A program made the translations under genes and the position numbers. A model generated the notes under the pieces. The model ran no database searches, was not told where the DNA came from, and worked only from the letters and a program-made list of their open reading frames with translations. A stretch of DNA of 64,000 bases from Phanerodontia chrysosporium (Eukaryota > Basidiomycota > Agaricomycetes > Polyporales > Phanerochaetaceae): NCBI GenBank assembly GCA_001910725.1, contig MJGA01000001.1, positions 2,480,001-2,544,000 on the forward strand, given 5' to 3'. Shown in pieces: positions 43,640 through 54,724 of the stretch; position 1 is the stretch's first letter; each line of letters starts with the position of its first letter.

Positions 43640-44371
43640 AACATGTATCTTACAAAATTATCTCATAACACACAATGGAAAGCTGCCAAATATGTGATCA
43701 GCGCTGTGCACCATACATGGCCAGGGCCGGGTTGCCCCAGGCGGCCTAGCACCCTGTCCCAGGGTTAGCCAAAGGTTAGCCAAGGCAAAAGAGAGCGAAA
43801 AGAAGAGAGAAAGGAGAGGGGGAACTCACCCAAATGGCAGCCAGACCCTCTAGAGCTTCTCACTTGCTCGAGAAATGGCTCAACGGAGCTATGGGCGGCA
43901 TCCCGCCGCGGCCAAGCGCCGCGTCCCGATTTGGCAAGCCCGCCTGCTCAGAGAGAGCAACGAGTTCTGCGCGCAATACATCGCGGGTGTGCACACAGAC
44001 GGGTCTTCTAAACATAGTCAATGTAAACTGAAATTTAAGGGTATACTATACGCTCAAAGTGGTATAAATAGAGGAGCAGTGGAGATTTTATGCATAATAT
44101 GCCTCAAATAATCGTAAATAATCATTCTTATGCTCAATAGGGTGCTAAAAGAAATAAAAGGCCGCTATATACATTGCAAAATTGCCTGAGACCCTTTCAT
44201 GAGCTGCATACTGCTCACAGTGGAAGTGTCGGGTTGCCTGGGACATATTGAGCTAGGGTTAGGGGCAAAGGGACCTTTCGCGCACAGTTAGGCGCCTCTG
44301 GCCTGGCTGGTCAGCGCTGCGCGGAGGCAATAATATTATACAAGTATTACATAGAACGGGCAAACAACAAA
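43640..44371. other. AT-rich spacer between the two SINE-like elements
   Basis: No supported gene. The ends share weak inverted similarity (CAGCGCTG ... GGCCAG near 43700 and near 44310 in reverse), so the two elements plus spacer could form one larger composite with inverted ends. Direct short repeat TTAGCCAAAGGTTAGCCAA near 43765. Confidence 0.4.
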
Positions 44372-44557
44372 CTCTTGTAGTTGCGCGATAGTTGTATTGT
44401 GCGTGCTGCGGGTTCGAACCCAAGGTGGTCGCATTTTTGGGAATTTCAACTAAATTCCCAAAAAGTAAAATATTGCTCGCGCGCTTGGCGGCAGGTCAAC
44501 TGCAGGTCAAAGGGCTGCAGGAAAATTTCCTGGGTAGGTGACCTGCCCAACTGAAGC
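44372..44557 (+). mobile_element. tRNA-derived SINE-like element, copy 2
   Basis: Contains a B-box-like GGGTTCGAACCC, GGTCGCATTTTT (possible Pol III stop), a 13-bp hairpin at 44434-44464, and the shared body end GGGTAGGTGACCTGCCC and AACTGAAGC. Head-to-head with copy 1, about 730 bases apart. The T-arm around TTCGAAC does not pair as in a tRNA. Confidence 0.5.
44434..44464. repeat. Perfect 13-bp hairpin inside SINE-like copy 2
   Basis: TTTTTGGGAATTT, loop CAACT, AAATTCCCAAAAA. Exact stem in the AT-rich body directly after the tRNA-like head. Confidence 0.85.
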
Positions 44558-44942
44558 TTCTGCGAAGACGGCATATATGGCGAGCGTTGAAATGTGCATC
44601 GTGCAGTGCGATGGCTAGTTCCGCCATGTACACCTTCCTCTCCCCGAAACCTGGTATTTATCCCAAAGCTCTGATCGCAGGCGGCCGCAGGACTGATGCA
44701 TCCCTCCCCCGAACACCCAGATTGCGCCAATAGCAAGACTGCATCCTTTGCCTGCGCCTGTCACGGCAACCGCAGAGAACGGGAACGACGTCGAGCTATA
44801 TGCCGTCACAGTCCTCGCATAGTCGAGGGGTAGCATATGTACGTCTTGTTACGCGGAGCTTCCAGCTGCACATCATGATGCTGGTACTAACTTGATTCTT
44901 CGAGTAGTGTTTGGTATTGATTCTCCACGAACGTACTTCTAG

Positions 44943-45050
44943 TGCCGCACGCACATCCCAACAATCAAGGTACGCGTACATTCGAGATGTGAACGGAGCA
45001 GGACATCTGAGTGTCCCATAAACAGCCTCTCCACACCGCTGCTCACTTCG
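44943..45050. repeat. Repeat module C, copy 3 (diverged)
   Basis: Shares CATCCCAACAATCA and the general layout with copies 1 and 2, but is more diverged. The rest of 44558-45695 shows no supported gene. Confidence 0.35.
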
Positions 45051-45695
45051 ACATCCGACATTTTTCCATCCGAACTTTGCGACTCGGGTCGCTCGAGTGT
45101 TGCTGATCCGGACCAAGGTCATTGCCCAGGCGAGGTGTCCTGTAAGCCTTGATGCATCATAATGCAGACTCCCTGCCACAGTGCCACAGTCAAGATATCG
45201 CGAGAAGCGTGATCTCGTCAGATCGCGGAAGAATCCTACCGCAGCCGGCGGTCTGGAATTCACCCATACTTGCTCGCCGCAGCACATGATAGACCCTTCT
45301 CGTCACCAGCCGACGAAAATGGCGGCTCTTCTGTACGACAAGGCCACGGAACGCACGATTCCTGGTCGAGCCTAAGCGTGTGAGTGAGCGTGTCGGTTTA
45401 CCTCTGCAGCGGCATAACAATTGGCTGGCTTCAGACCAGCATGTGGCGCTATCGGTCTCGGGGGCTCTCGCCTCGGAAGTTCGCTATTGGATCGTGAGTT
45501 TACTTCCTCACGCAGTCCGTGGGATCGCTTCCTGCCACACTTAATCGGGCGACCTTCGATGGTGGCCCTCGGACGCTGTAGGTGAGAAAGTTGATGGTGT
45601 GAAGCTATAGTGATACTGATTGCATTGCTAGTGCGGCCGCTCCCAGGAAGCTCTGTACCCGCTTCCCATTGTTTGTCAGGCATGTGCTGATAGTC

Positions 45696-46013
45696 CTAAT
45701 CCTCATGTACTTTGACGTGTATCGCATTCTTCAGGATGCTTCCAGGCTCGTCCACTCCTGTGTTATGTGCAATGCACTCAGATACTCATTCGTGGCCGCT
45801 TCGTGTAGGTTGAAACGTACTTTGTTCGAGCTCATGATCAGGCTCTCGGGTATCAAGCGACGGCACCGCATCTCCTGCTATGGGCGTTGCTTCAACTTTG
45901 CAATGGTGAGCGCAAATTCGGGACAGACCAACCCGAATGTTCTCACCTCCATATGCTGCTGCTGCCACCCCGATAACCAGCACAACGTGTACGAGTAGCT
46001 GTGCAAGGCGCAT
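45696..46013 (-). CDS. Small secreted protein family, member S6 (67 aa)
   Basis: Exons 46013-45947, 45895-45821 and 45757-45696 give 68 codons in frame. Exon 1: MRLAQLLVHVVLVIGVAAAA (signal peptide), YGG. Exon 2: VEATPIAGDAVPSLDTREPD, HELEQ. Exon 3: RVDEPGSILKNAIHVKVHED, matching the family block with substitutions (HVKV for HYKV). Both introns are GT-AG and phase 1. Closest to S1 in exon 1 and exon 2. Function unknown. Confidence 0.62.
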
Positions 46014-46757
46014 TGCACGACAGGAGGGCAGAGGCGACCGAGAAGCGTCTACGCTCAACCGCTGTATGCGGACCCTAGTATATATCCTACCGAGCGAACC
46101 GCGCTATCACGAAGCACAGCGTCACACACCGACAACTACCCCGCGAACAGCAAGGTTGTGCCAGGCGGAGATTGAAAGTCTTCCTTGTCTAGCACATTCT
46201 GTGAGTATGGTCCCTCGAGAAGTCGATGGATTGGTCGGCGGCATCTCACGTCAACCCGGGCGAATGATGGATAATAGCCTTGTCTTGCGGAGGGAAAGCA
46301 AACGGCGTCTTCGGTGTCAAGATGTCCTGCAACTTATCCAGCATCCTCGGAAGCTGTGGGTGCGAAGCAGCATGCTGCAGGCGGTGATTGCACTGGGCAC
46401 AATGTGCTAGCCACACGTAGTGGGCATTTCCTCTCTCACAGACCCGGTCTCAGCACAACACTTGAGTCGCCGAAAGGGGCTCGAATGTCGACGCCATGGT
46501 GAATAAGTGATAGCAATGATATCGCACCGTCATCTCATGGGCTCTAAAGGAAATACAGGAGGCTGGGTGCTGGGAGACTCCGTCTGGCATCGGTGATATG
46601 GAGTATCTTGGCCGCCCTCGACGGCGAGCCACTGCCTAGAATGGCTCGATAGCAAGGGCGTCGACCTCAACCGTATGATTTATCCAGACAGACACGTCTC
46701 AGAGATTTCCCGACTAGTCGTTCAATTCATGCTTGAGTTGATTTACAGCGTGTTCAT
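46014..46757. other. Intergenic between S6 and S7
   Basis: About 740 bases, probably the S6 promoter and the S7 3' flank. No supported gene. Confidence 0.45.
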
Positions 46758-47097
46758 CTAGTGCTTTTCGTCGAGCTCCGGATCATTCACCTTGTAGTGG
46801 ATCCTATGGTGCAATATATCTCCAGGCTCCCCAGATGAACGTTTGAGCACTGTTCCTGTCTCTAAGTGAATGGTGAGGCTGCGGTTAGCGAACGCTAATG
46901 AGCAAGTACCCACCTGGCCGGATCCAGAGCACATGGTCGCAGGACTCTACAACCCTCTGGTTTCGAGCGACACTACCACGGTTTGATAAGCCATCGCCGG
47001 CGTCGGCTATGGCTCGATACTGCTTACCTGCAGGCATAGCATGCGCTGTTACTACCGCTAGCGCAAGTTGAATCACAAGGGCTACTAGGAGGCGCAT
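46758..47097 (-). CDS. Small secreted protein family, member S7 (internal exon uncertain)
   Basis: Exon 1 (47097-47028): MRLLVALVIQLALAVVTAHA, MPA, a clear signal peptide ending in a GTAAGC donor at the family position. Last exon ends SSGEPGDILHHRIHYKV, NDPELDEKH, with stop at 46758-46760. The middle exon is hard to place: after the TAG acceptor near 46973 the frame VSLETRG runs into a stop unless a weak GTTGTA donor with an acceptor near 46878 is used. Either that splice form is right or this copy is decaying. Confidence 0.5.
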
Positions 47098-47492
47098 TGG
47101 GTTGACCAGTTGACGGTACCAGGAGCAGGCCCGCAGGTATTTATGTCTTAGCAAGTCATCTCTTGAAATACGAAGAACGACCCTGCTGAAGAGCCTCCAG
47201 CGACGGGCAAGATCGTCGTATGCCATCTTTTCACTCCATTCGTGCATGTTCACAAGTAGGACAGCCTCTGGACGATGTCAAATACCGCTAGGACCCTCCG
47301 ACAAGGCGGTGAGCTCTCTCAATCGCCTACGCTGATGTTAAAGCTGTGTCGTCCAGAGCCACAGGCTCAAGTGAGCTTCATGTGTGGGTAACATGCTCGT
47401 AATTCGGGGACGAGGTTGAAGCAGGAAGCACCACAAGGGTCTCGCTATAGGCGACGGTCTGGATAGACGCGTCTATGTGTACACGCCAGCTA

Positions 47493-48891
47493 CTAATCAT
47501 CAGCATCAGACTCGGCGCCGTCCACGAGCTCGTCCTCCTCATTACCAGGAGGGACGCTGTTCTCGCTCGCTCCGCCACGCAAAAGGTTGAGCCAGACCCA
47601 GCCGGCCCCGCGGCTCTCCATGTCGTACCAGTAGTTCACCGCGATGGTGACCTCTGTCTGGCGCACGTAGTGCCACCAGCCCGCAGGCAAATACAGCGAC
47701 TCGCCCGCACTGACCGTGATGTTGATGGGGTGTGCCTCCGGTGCGAGTGCGCTCGGATCCGTGGGGTCCTGTATTGATGACCAGCGCACTGGTGGCGCGT
47801 CCTCCTCTGATGGTATCAGCTCGAGCTGGTCGCCGAAGCGGTGATACGAAGCATGCGGGTAAAGACGCTCTGCAGAATAAGCATGAGTGCCTAGGATGCA
47901 TGGAGGGTCCAGTTCGAGGCAATTTGTACCTTGCATACACCACGCTTCCGTGGGCGGGAAGACAGTGAAGGTCTTAGACCCTCTAATGACCGAGTAGATG
48001 TTTTCGTATGGGTCTAGCCACCATCAGCATCATGTTCGTATAGCAGCAATTATCACCGATTCCTACCGCTGTGAATGCTCGTTACACTCCTGCTATCGCC
48101 GATCCAGAGGTTGACCGCATCTGGTGGGTTTCCTGTGCATTCTCATCAGCCAACAGGTTCTCGAGCGGCCGGGCATGATGCCCAATCTCACCCAAAGCCT
48201 CCGTTGCAAAATCTAGCTGGTCCGGTACGTCTGTCAGCAGTGCACGGAATTCTGAAGGGATGCCAGGAGTCGCGGAGTACAGGTTCCCGTCCTGCGATTG
48301 CAGGTAGAGGACTTCAGAATCCGTAGAGTTCTTTCCTAGACAAGAGTCAGAAGAGTAATAGCTTGCGTTGGTGTAAACCTCACCAGATGACAGTTTGGCG
48401 AGGAACTCGCCCATCGTCATCTGTTCGACGTGCGGCTCCGCAAAATAGAGCCTACCATCCGGACCTCGGGTGATTGCATCCGCACGACTACAGACTTGAG
48501 ATGTCACTCAAGGGGCCACACGTAATATTGCGTCCATACCCGTTGGGTGTGCAAGCGACGGAAATGTGGCTGTCTGCGCAACGCTCCGCCAGATATTCGT
48601 CGGTCCACCGCGCCAGCGCCTTCGGAATTGGACAGTCTATCATCACGCGATCTCTCAGAACTTAATTTCGCAATAGAGCAGCGCAGTGGTCTACCTTTAA
48701 TGAGCACCGGCCGCGATATCCGCACGAGCCTGGAAAACTCTAGTGGAGACGGAAGCGACTCCAGTGTGTCGAAATGAGATCCATTGAGATCTGCGTAATC
48801 TGTCAGAAATCCAGGCAACGACGTTGGGTTGTCGCTCACCATAGTACTCCTCCGAAATCCACTTCAATGTTTCGTCAACCTCGCTAGCCAT
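47493..48891 (-). CDS. JMJD7: JmjC-domain 2-oxoglutarate oxygenase, JMJD7-like
   Basis: Fe(II)/2-oxoglutarate-dependent hydroxylase of the cupin-8/JMJD7 group; human JMJD7 hydroxylates a lysine in TRAFAC GTPases. Seven introns (48791-48839, 48637-48694, 48488-48539, 48336-48383, 48121-48191, 48014-48066, 47870-47929) splice to 335 aa with no frame break. Landmarks: DTLESLPSPLEFSRLVRISR, VACTPNGRADAI, DAVNLWIGDSRSVTSIHSDP with the HxD iron ligands (H-S-D), YENIYSVIRGSKTFTVFPPT (Lys for 2-oxoglutarate), and the distal His in LYLPAGWWHYVRQTE. Acidic C-terminus. Divergent from ELG1 with a 217-base shared promoter region. Confidence 0.93.
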
Positions 48892-49108
48892 ATTTCTCGT
48901 GATTTTTTCGGACTTGACGCGGCGACGGTGACGGGCAAAGCCAAAGAGTGTAAGCGCCCGCAATGATTTGTGACGCGCCTTGCCGCGTCGCGTTTGTGAT
49001 CGACGCGTCCGCACGAACTCAACCACCAACTGCCAACTGTGACCTCTTCCTCTCCCTCTCCGGCCTCCGGCCACCCCAGTCTAATTTTCTTGAAAATATC
49101 TCTGGAGG
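48892..49108. promoter_or_regulatory. Bidirectional promoter region, JMJD7-like / ELG1
   Basis: Only 217 bases lie between the two divergent start codons. No clear TATA box seen. Confidence 0.45.
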
Positions 49109-52100
49109 ATGTCGGACGAGGGCAAAAGCAAGAAGCGTAAGGGGCGCTCTGCAAAAGCAGCTGTGGTGCGTGCCGTCCTTTCGCGAATACTTAACAAATG
49201 GACGACGTCGTACACAGGCGGCCGCCTCCTCGCGACAACGAACACTTGTGGACATGTTCGGTGGAGGCTCGAAGGCATCCTGCTCCTCGCAGTCACAAGA
49301 TGTCCACGGTGTCATTGAGCTGTCAGACAGCGAGCCCGAGATCCTCGCTACTCAGCCGCCTACCCCGGATGGGACCCAACAGAGTGCTATCAGCTCGGCT
49401 ATGAGCACTCTTAGTCTTCCAACAGATGACGGTCAGTGCAGTCTTCTCCATACGTCGGTGACGCTCAGTGTGGACGTACAGTGGTCCCGCCCACTACGGA
49501 GGTTGCGCCTATACCGGCGTCGCCGAAGAGGCTATTTCCCATCTTTGAGAAGCGGAATATGCGAACCTTTGCGAAGCCAGAAGATTCAAGGGAACCAGCA
49601 GGGACTGCGACCCCGGCTCTTGATCCACAGCCCGTGACTGGGTCTACGCCAAAACAGCCAGATGCTGGCTGTGGCTCTCGATCTCCTAGTATCCAGGTGC
49701 AAGAGCCACCATCGGACCAACATGTGGCTGGAAGTAGTCGCGAGGCGCCAATCATCATTGAGCCAGTATCCCCTGAAGTGAAGACACTCAGGCCGCGACC
49801 TGCGAAACCTGTCTACTCAATCTTCAACCGCCCCGTTCGTGCGGCAACTGTAGCTTCGAAGACAACGTTGCTCCTTCCCGTACCCGCGCCATGCACAGAC
49901 AACCAACCTGGAGATCTCGTTGACCTCATCCCGGATATTATACCTTCCCGATTCCCATCTCGCGACAAGGGGAAGAGGAAGGAGGCAGAGGCACCACAGG
50001 AACCATGGTCTCTGCCTGATGCATTGTTCGAATCGCTGAAGATAGACGAACGCTTGAAATTCAGGGCCGCTGATCGTCAACAACAAAATGCAGACTACCA
50101 TGACTACGACAATACAATACCACCAACACACCGGTCTATACCCGCTATATGTCGGTTACTCGAGGCTGCCGAGGTCGACGTACCGCCTGAACCGTCCGCT
50201 CTGAATGAACAATGGGCGGAACGCTGGCGACCAAGGTTACCAGAACACGTCCTCGGGAATGAAGTTAACGCTCTGTACCTTCGCGACTGGCTGCAGGCCC
50301 TCCGCTTGCAAGGCGAGTCGCTACGGTCTACGGAACCTGCCGCAGGGAGGAAGAGCCAGACCAAGAAGAAGCGGAAGGGGAAGCACAAGAAACCCGACGT
50401 CGTACGGCACGTGAAGAAGCGAAAGCGGGACGGGCTCGAGGCCGACTTTCTTGCGCCTGACGATTGGACAGAATCGGAGGACGAGTTGGTCCAGTTGGAC
50501 TTGCGCTCCTCCGATTGGGACGACATTGAATTTTGCCGCGAGGTGAACGCGAAGCTCAACGGTGGCACGCAGTCGACGGACGCGTCGCAGGGATCGGTGC
50601 CCTCTGACGACGAGTTTACGGTGAACACGTACAAACCCGCGCGCTTCGGGAGTCGAATCAGCAATACGATTCTCCTTTCGGGTCCCCGGGTTCAGGGAAG
50701 ACCGCAGCTGTGTATGCATGCGCCGAGGAGCTTGGCTGGGAGGTCTTCGAGGTGTACCCTGGTATTGGCGAGCGCAGCGGTGCGGAGCTGAACAAGCTGA
50801 TCGGTGACGTGGGGAAGAACCATACGGTGAAGGTGCATCAGTCGCCAAAGAAGACGAATGCAAAGGCGGCATTCTTTCAGACGCAGGGCGCGCAGATGGA
50901 GAAACGGAACAGCAACTCACGTAGGGTGTGTGACTCGGAGGACGAGCTTGATCTCCGAGGCCTACAAGGCGGTGAGGACGAGCCGGTTGACGTGGTCGGG
51001 GGAAGTAGTCCAAGCCTAGTCCTTGAGTCTGCAGAGCCAGCGGTCAACCAATCAGTCATTTTAATTGAGGAGGCAGACATCCTCTACCATACGGATACCA
51101 ATTTTTGGCCTGCGCTGATCAACATCATCAAGCAGTGTCGACGACCCGTCGTGTTGACCTGTAATGGTGAGTCCTCTTCTGCCTTTGTTCGGCTGTGTAC
51201 TTACAAGGCGACCCTCATAGACGTGTCGCTGATCCCCGAGATGATCTCCCGCTCCAAACGACGCTCGAGTTCCGGGCGTGTCCCACGCCGCTGGCCGTCT
51301 CATACTTGCAGGCGGTGTGTCTGGCTGAGCGAAAGCCTCTGGACAGGGAGACAATCTCACGCACACTCGAAGAATCAAGCGGTGATTTACGCCACGCCTT
51401 GCTGCAACTGCAGGTAGGGGTGGAAGATACGACTTCGCTAGCGGGAGAAGCCCAATCTATCGAGACAGCCCCTGTGCCGCAACCATCTCCCGACTCGAGT
51501 CCGCTCACGTGGGGCGAGAATTCGTGCGGCCAGGAGCCACGCTCGCCTAGTGGGGAAGCCGCGGCTGTAGAGGCACGCGTCCTGCGGGAGGTGGAAAAGC
51601 AGCACGAGCTGTACTCATTTGTCGACGCGTGGGTGTCCCGTGCGTCGTCTACTGTTCCCCACGTGAGTGCCCAGTCCGTGCCTATCAACACGCGTTCCGT
51701 GGCTGACGTCGCGCGGGCAGGGCTTCTTCGAGGACGAGCCTCGCCCGAGTGCTGACGACGAACTGGGGTATAGCGTGCTCTACTGCGATCTGGAAACAGA
51801 CCACGTCCCCGTGTCGCCCTTCCACACACACGACATGCAGCTCACGGACGAGCTCGTCTGCCGCGTGGGGACGCTCGCCGCCATGGGGGCTTCATCACCT
51901 CCGGACGACCCTGCCGCCGGACGCGCGGCATACCTCACGCGGGTGGGCCCGTTACTCAGGTCTTTCCGTGCGTGGACGGTGCCTGTCGCAGACGCAGCCC
52001 TGCATCTGGACTATGCGCCGTGGCTCAGGTACATTGTCGCCGTCGAGGAGGAGCAGCGCGCCGTGCTGGCACAGACTGCGGGTCCTGGGGGCAGCCAGCG

Positions 52101-52200
52101 GCGGCAGACGCGGAACAGCCAGAGGACAGAGGCAAGCAGCTGGCTCGCACTGAGCGCAGAGCAGCGGGGCGTGCTGGCGGCAACTGAGTTCTCCCAGTAG
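49109..52200 (+). CDS. ELG1: Elg1/ATAD5, PCNA-unloading RFC-like clamp loader subunit
   Basis: Large subunit of the alternative RFC complex that removes PCNA (preferably SUMO-PCNA) from DNA after replication. Introns 49166-49217, 49432-49481, 51167-51220, 51663-51720; about 959 aa. Near the N-terminus RQRTLVDMF resembles a PCNA-interacting (PIP) box and VIELSDSEPE a SUMO-interacting motif, both known Elg1 features. AAA+ region: YLRDWLQALRLQG, Walker A (SGPPGSGKTAAVYACAEELG when one base is restored), NKLIGDVGKNH, Walker B VILIEEADILYH, VVLTCNDVSLIP. C-terminal collar part starts DLRHALLQLQ. Two one-base losses: near 50,685 inside the Walker A codons and near 51,238 after SLIP; exon lengths modulo 3 agree with both. 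Confidence 0.9.
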
Positions 52201-52568
52201 GTATCTCCCATAGCTAGGACGGCAGGAGCCAATCAATCAGAGTGTATTGTGCATCGGCTGCACGAGGCAGCCATGAGCGTCGGGCACGAGAACAACGGTG
52301 GGTGCTACGCGAACAGGATACGTGACGACTGGGAAGATTTGCGAGGAGAGCATCGCCTTGTGTGCCATGGAGATACATTCGGTTTCAGCGGCATTGTAGA
52401 TGCCTGCCATCTTGGGCACATGCACGGCGCACGTGGGAGCGTCTACGGGTCGCAGACCACGTTGCCTTGTTGCATGACGGGCGGGTCGACTTACCGAGTT
52501 TCCATATTATTGCCCAGCACCGTCCTGGCCTTTGATTGCTCGCCGTGCGCGTCGACGCCCAGCACGAA
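52201..52568. other. Intergenic between ELG1 and the bHLH gene
   Basis: 370 bases: 3' flank of ELG1 and leader/promoter of the bHLH gene; nothing else supported. Confidence 0.45.
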
Positions 52569-54724
52569 ATGGACAGCGGACGCGGCCCCTTTGGCGGCGC
52601 CAAAGCCGCAGAGTCGGCATCGAACGGCCCCGAGGGCATTGTCCAAAATAAGACGTCCTCGCCTTCCACAACGAATTCGCGCCATTCGCCCGTCACGCCG
52701 CTCGCCCCCCTCGAGTTTCTTCAGAACCAGCGTCGGGGCTCTATAACAGACCCGTCGCTGCACGCCGCGAGCACCAGCAGCGCCGCCAACATCGCACACT
52801 CCCCGCCGAGCAGCAGCAAGCCGCGCCCGCCCGACCCGTCGGCGACTCTTGGTCGGTACTCCCTCTGTATCGCCGCCCCCATGCGCCTGCTCACTCGATC
52901 CGTGGTCTGGCAGCGAAACTACAGTCGTCCCCGCCCTTCAGGCTCGGCGAGGCGTCTGGTGCACAGCCCTCTGAAAGCGCAAGCCCGAATCTCCGGCGGA
53001 TCCTGAGGTCGCCGCTGGCTGCTGACGCGAGGGGACGAGACGAGAGACGGGACAGCGACGCCTCACAAGGTACGTGTCCCCGCCCGCCCGCCTCCGCAGC
53101 GGGAACACGCTGAGTTACAGACCATGCTTTCGCCCCAAGACTCGACCGCGGCACGAGACAACAGTCATATGGAAGTCGACACGGTGCAAAACTCTCACCA
53201 AGGCCCGCCGAAGCCGCCCCCGAGCGTTGAGTACGAGAGCCGACGGCCGTCGCTCGCAGGTAAAGTTCCCCAGGATCCCGTGCGTGTGTGGCAGGTCTGT
53301 GCTCACAAGTGATTCCCATTCCGGCGCTTGCGCAGGCACAAAACGCAAAATGAGCCCTGATGCCGCATCTGCGTCGTCGGACATCGACCCGCAGCTGATT
53401 GGGCCTGGGGTGCCGAGTGGGATGAACGCAGAGGGAGAAGAGCGGGTGCCGAAGCGACGGAGCTCGGCGTTCGAGACACACAGGATGGAGTACCTGAACC
53501 TGCAGGACCGGCGGAACTCGGGCGAGGGGCGGGTGGGGACGCCCGGGGCTGGGGTGGGCAGCGTCGGGGGCGTCGGGGGCGGTGGGCAGCAGCCGGGGCC
53601 GCCGTGGTGGGGCGGCGAGACTCAGAGACGAGAGGCAGCGACGCCTGTGTTTGCGAACACGCCTGTGACTGCTGGCGGTTACACGACAACCCCGTCTTCG
53701 GCATTCTCCGGCGACTCGCCACATGGCCGACCTCCGCCCGGCATTGCAACTTTCGCGTGGCCTGCTGCCAATCCGCCCGCTGATCCCAGCCAACAGGCCC
53801 AACCACCGCATCCAGCCAACGAGGCAGCCATGGCTGCCAACCCCCAGGCCCCTTATGACCCAAACCTCGCCATGCTGCCCCCTCCCGGCACATTCCCCCA
53901 GGACCGTCGTATGTCGGTGCCAGCGATCGCTCCAGAAAACATGCCTGCCTCCCCCGCCTCCGCCTCCTCGCGCGCCCTCAGATCCCGCTCACGCCCCACC
54001 TCCCGTGCACGCGCGAATCAGTCGGCAGGCACCAGCACCGAACAGTCCCCAGGGCCCTCCAACTCGGCCCCCGAAGACGCCGCCGCCCCGTCACATTCCT
54101 CAGAGCGGCCCGCCGGCAACACACCCTACTCGCGCTCGCCCGAGCTCCGCGTGTCCCACAAGCTCGCAGAGCGCAAGCGGCGGAAGGAGATGAAGGATCT
54201 CTTCGACGAGCTGAGGGACCAGCTGCCGGCTGATAGGGGAATGAAAGCGAGCAAGTGGGAGATCCTGAGCAAAGGTGCGTCATCAGGCCCGTGCTTTCGC
54301 GAGTCCGTGCTGAAGCGCACGCGCCGCCGCCCAGCGATCGACTTTATCACCCAGCTCAAGCAGGGGCACCAAGAGATGAGCCGTGAGATCGATATGCTGC
54401 GGCACGAGCTCGAGGGCTACCGACAAGGCATCCCCCGCCCTTTGGCCCTGGCGGCGGGCCCCCGCACGCCGTCGTCTACGGGCACGGGCCGCCGCCGGTG
54501 GGTGTCCCCCAGTTTCCGCCAGGCCCGCCGGGCCGCCCGCGCAGGCCGCGCCGCCGCCGCATCCCCAGCACGTCCAGCAGCAGCAGCAGACGCACCCCGC
54601 TGTCCAGCAGCCGCCGCTCTCGCGCCCGGGCTCCTCGCAGAACATGTACCCGCCTGCCGGCGTGCCCGTGCCGCCGCACCCGAACGGCACGTCTGGCGCA
54701 CCCGTCGGGGAGAACACGTCGTGA
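52569..54724 (+). CDS. bHLH transcription factor
   Basis: Nuclear DNA-binding protein. Starts MDSGRGPFGGAKAAESASNG; introns 52852-52913, 53070-53120, 53260-53335, 54275-54334. Long Ser/Pro-rich N-terminal region with a Gly-rich patch (VGSVGGVGGGG). The bHLH is near the end: basic region SHKLAERKRRKEMKDLF, helix 1 FDELRDQLP, loop DRGMKASKWE, helix 2 ILSKAIDFITQL, and the extension HQEMSREIDMLRHELEG. The H-x-x-E-R-x-R style basic region predicts E-box binding. C-terminus is Pro/Gln-rich (HPQHVQQQQQTHPAVQQ), stop at 54722-54724. After the bHLH two one-base losses are needed to reach the Gln-rich end; the junction at 53069/53121 is also one phase off. Target genes unknown. Confidence 0.85.

Noticed and set aside
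43588..43640. Possible minus-strand tRNA with TGGTTCAGTTGG
   Set aside because: Distance between A and B boxes is too short for a cloverleaf; treated as the head of SINE-like copy 1.
44371..44433. Possible tRNA gene around GGGTTCGAACCC
   Set aside because: The T-arm does not pair beyond two bases, no D-arm or anticodon arm closes, and the same layout recurs as a SINE-like head.
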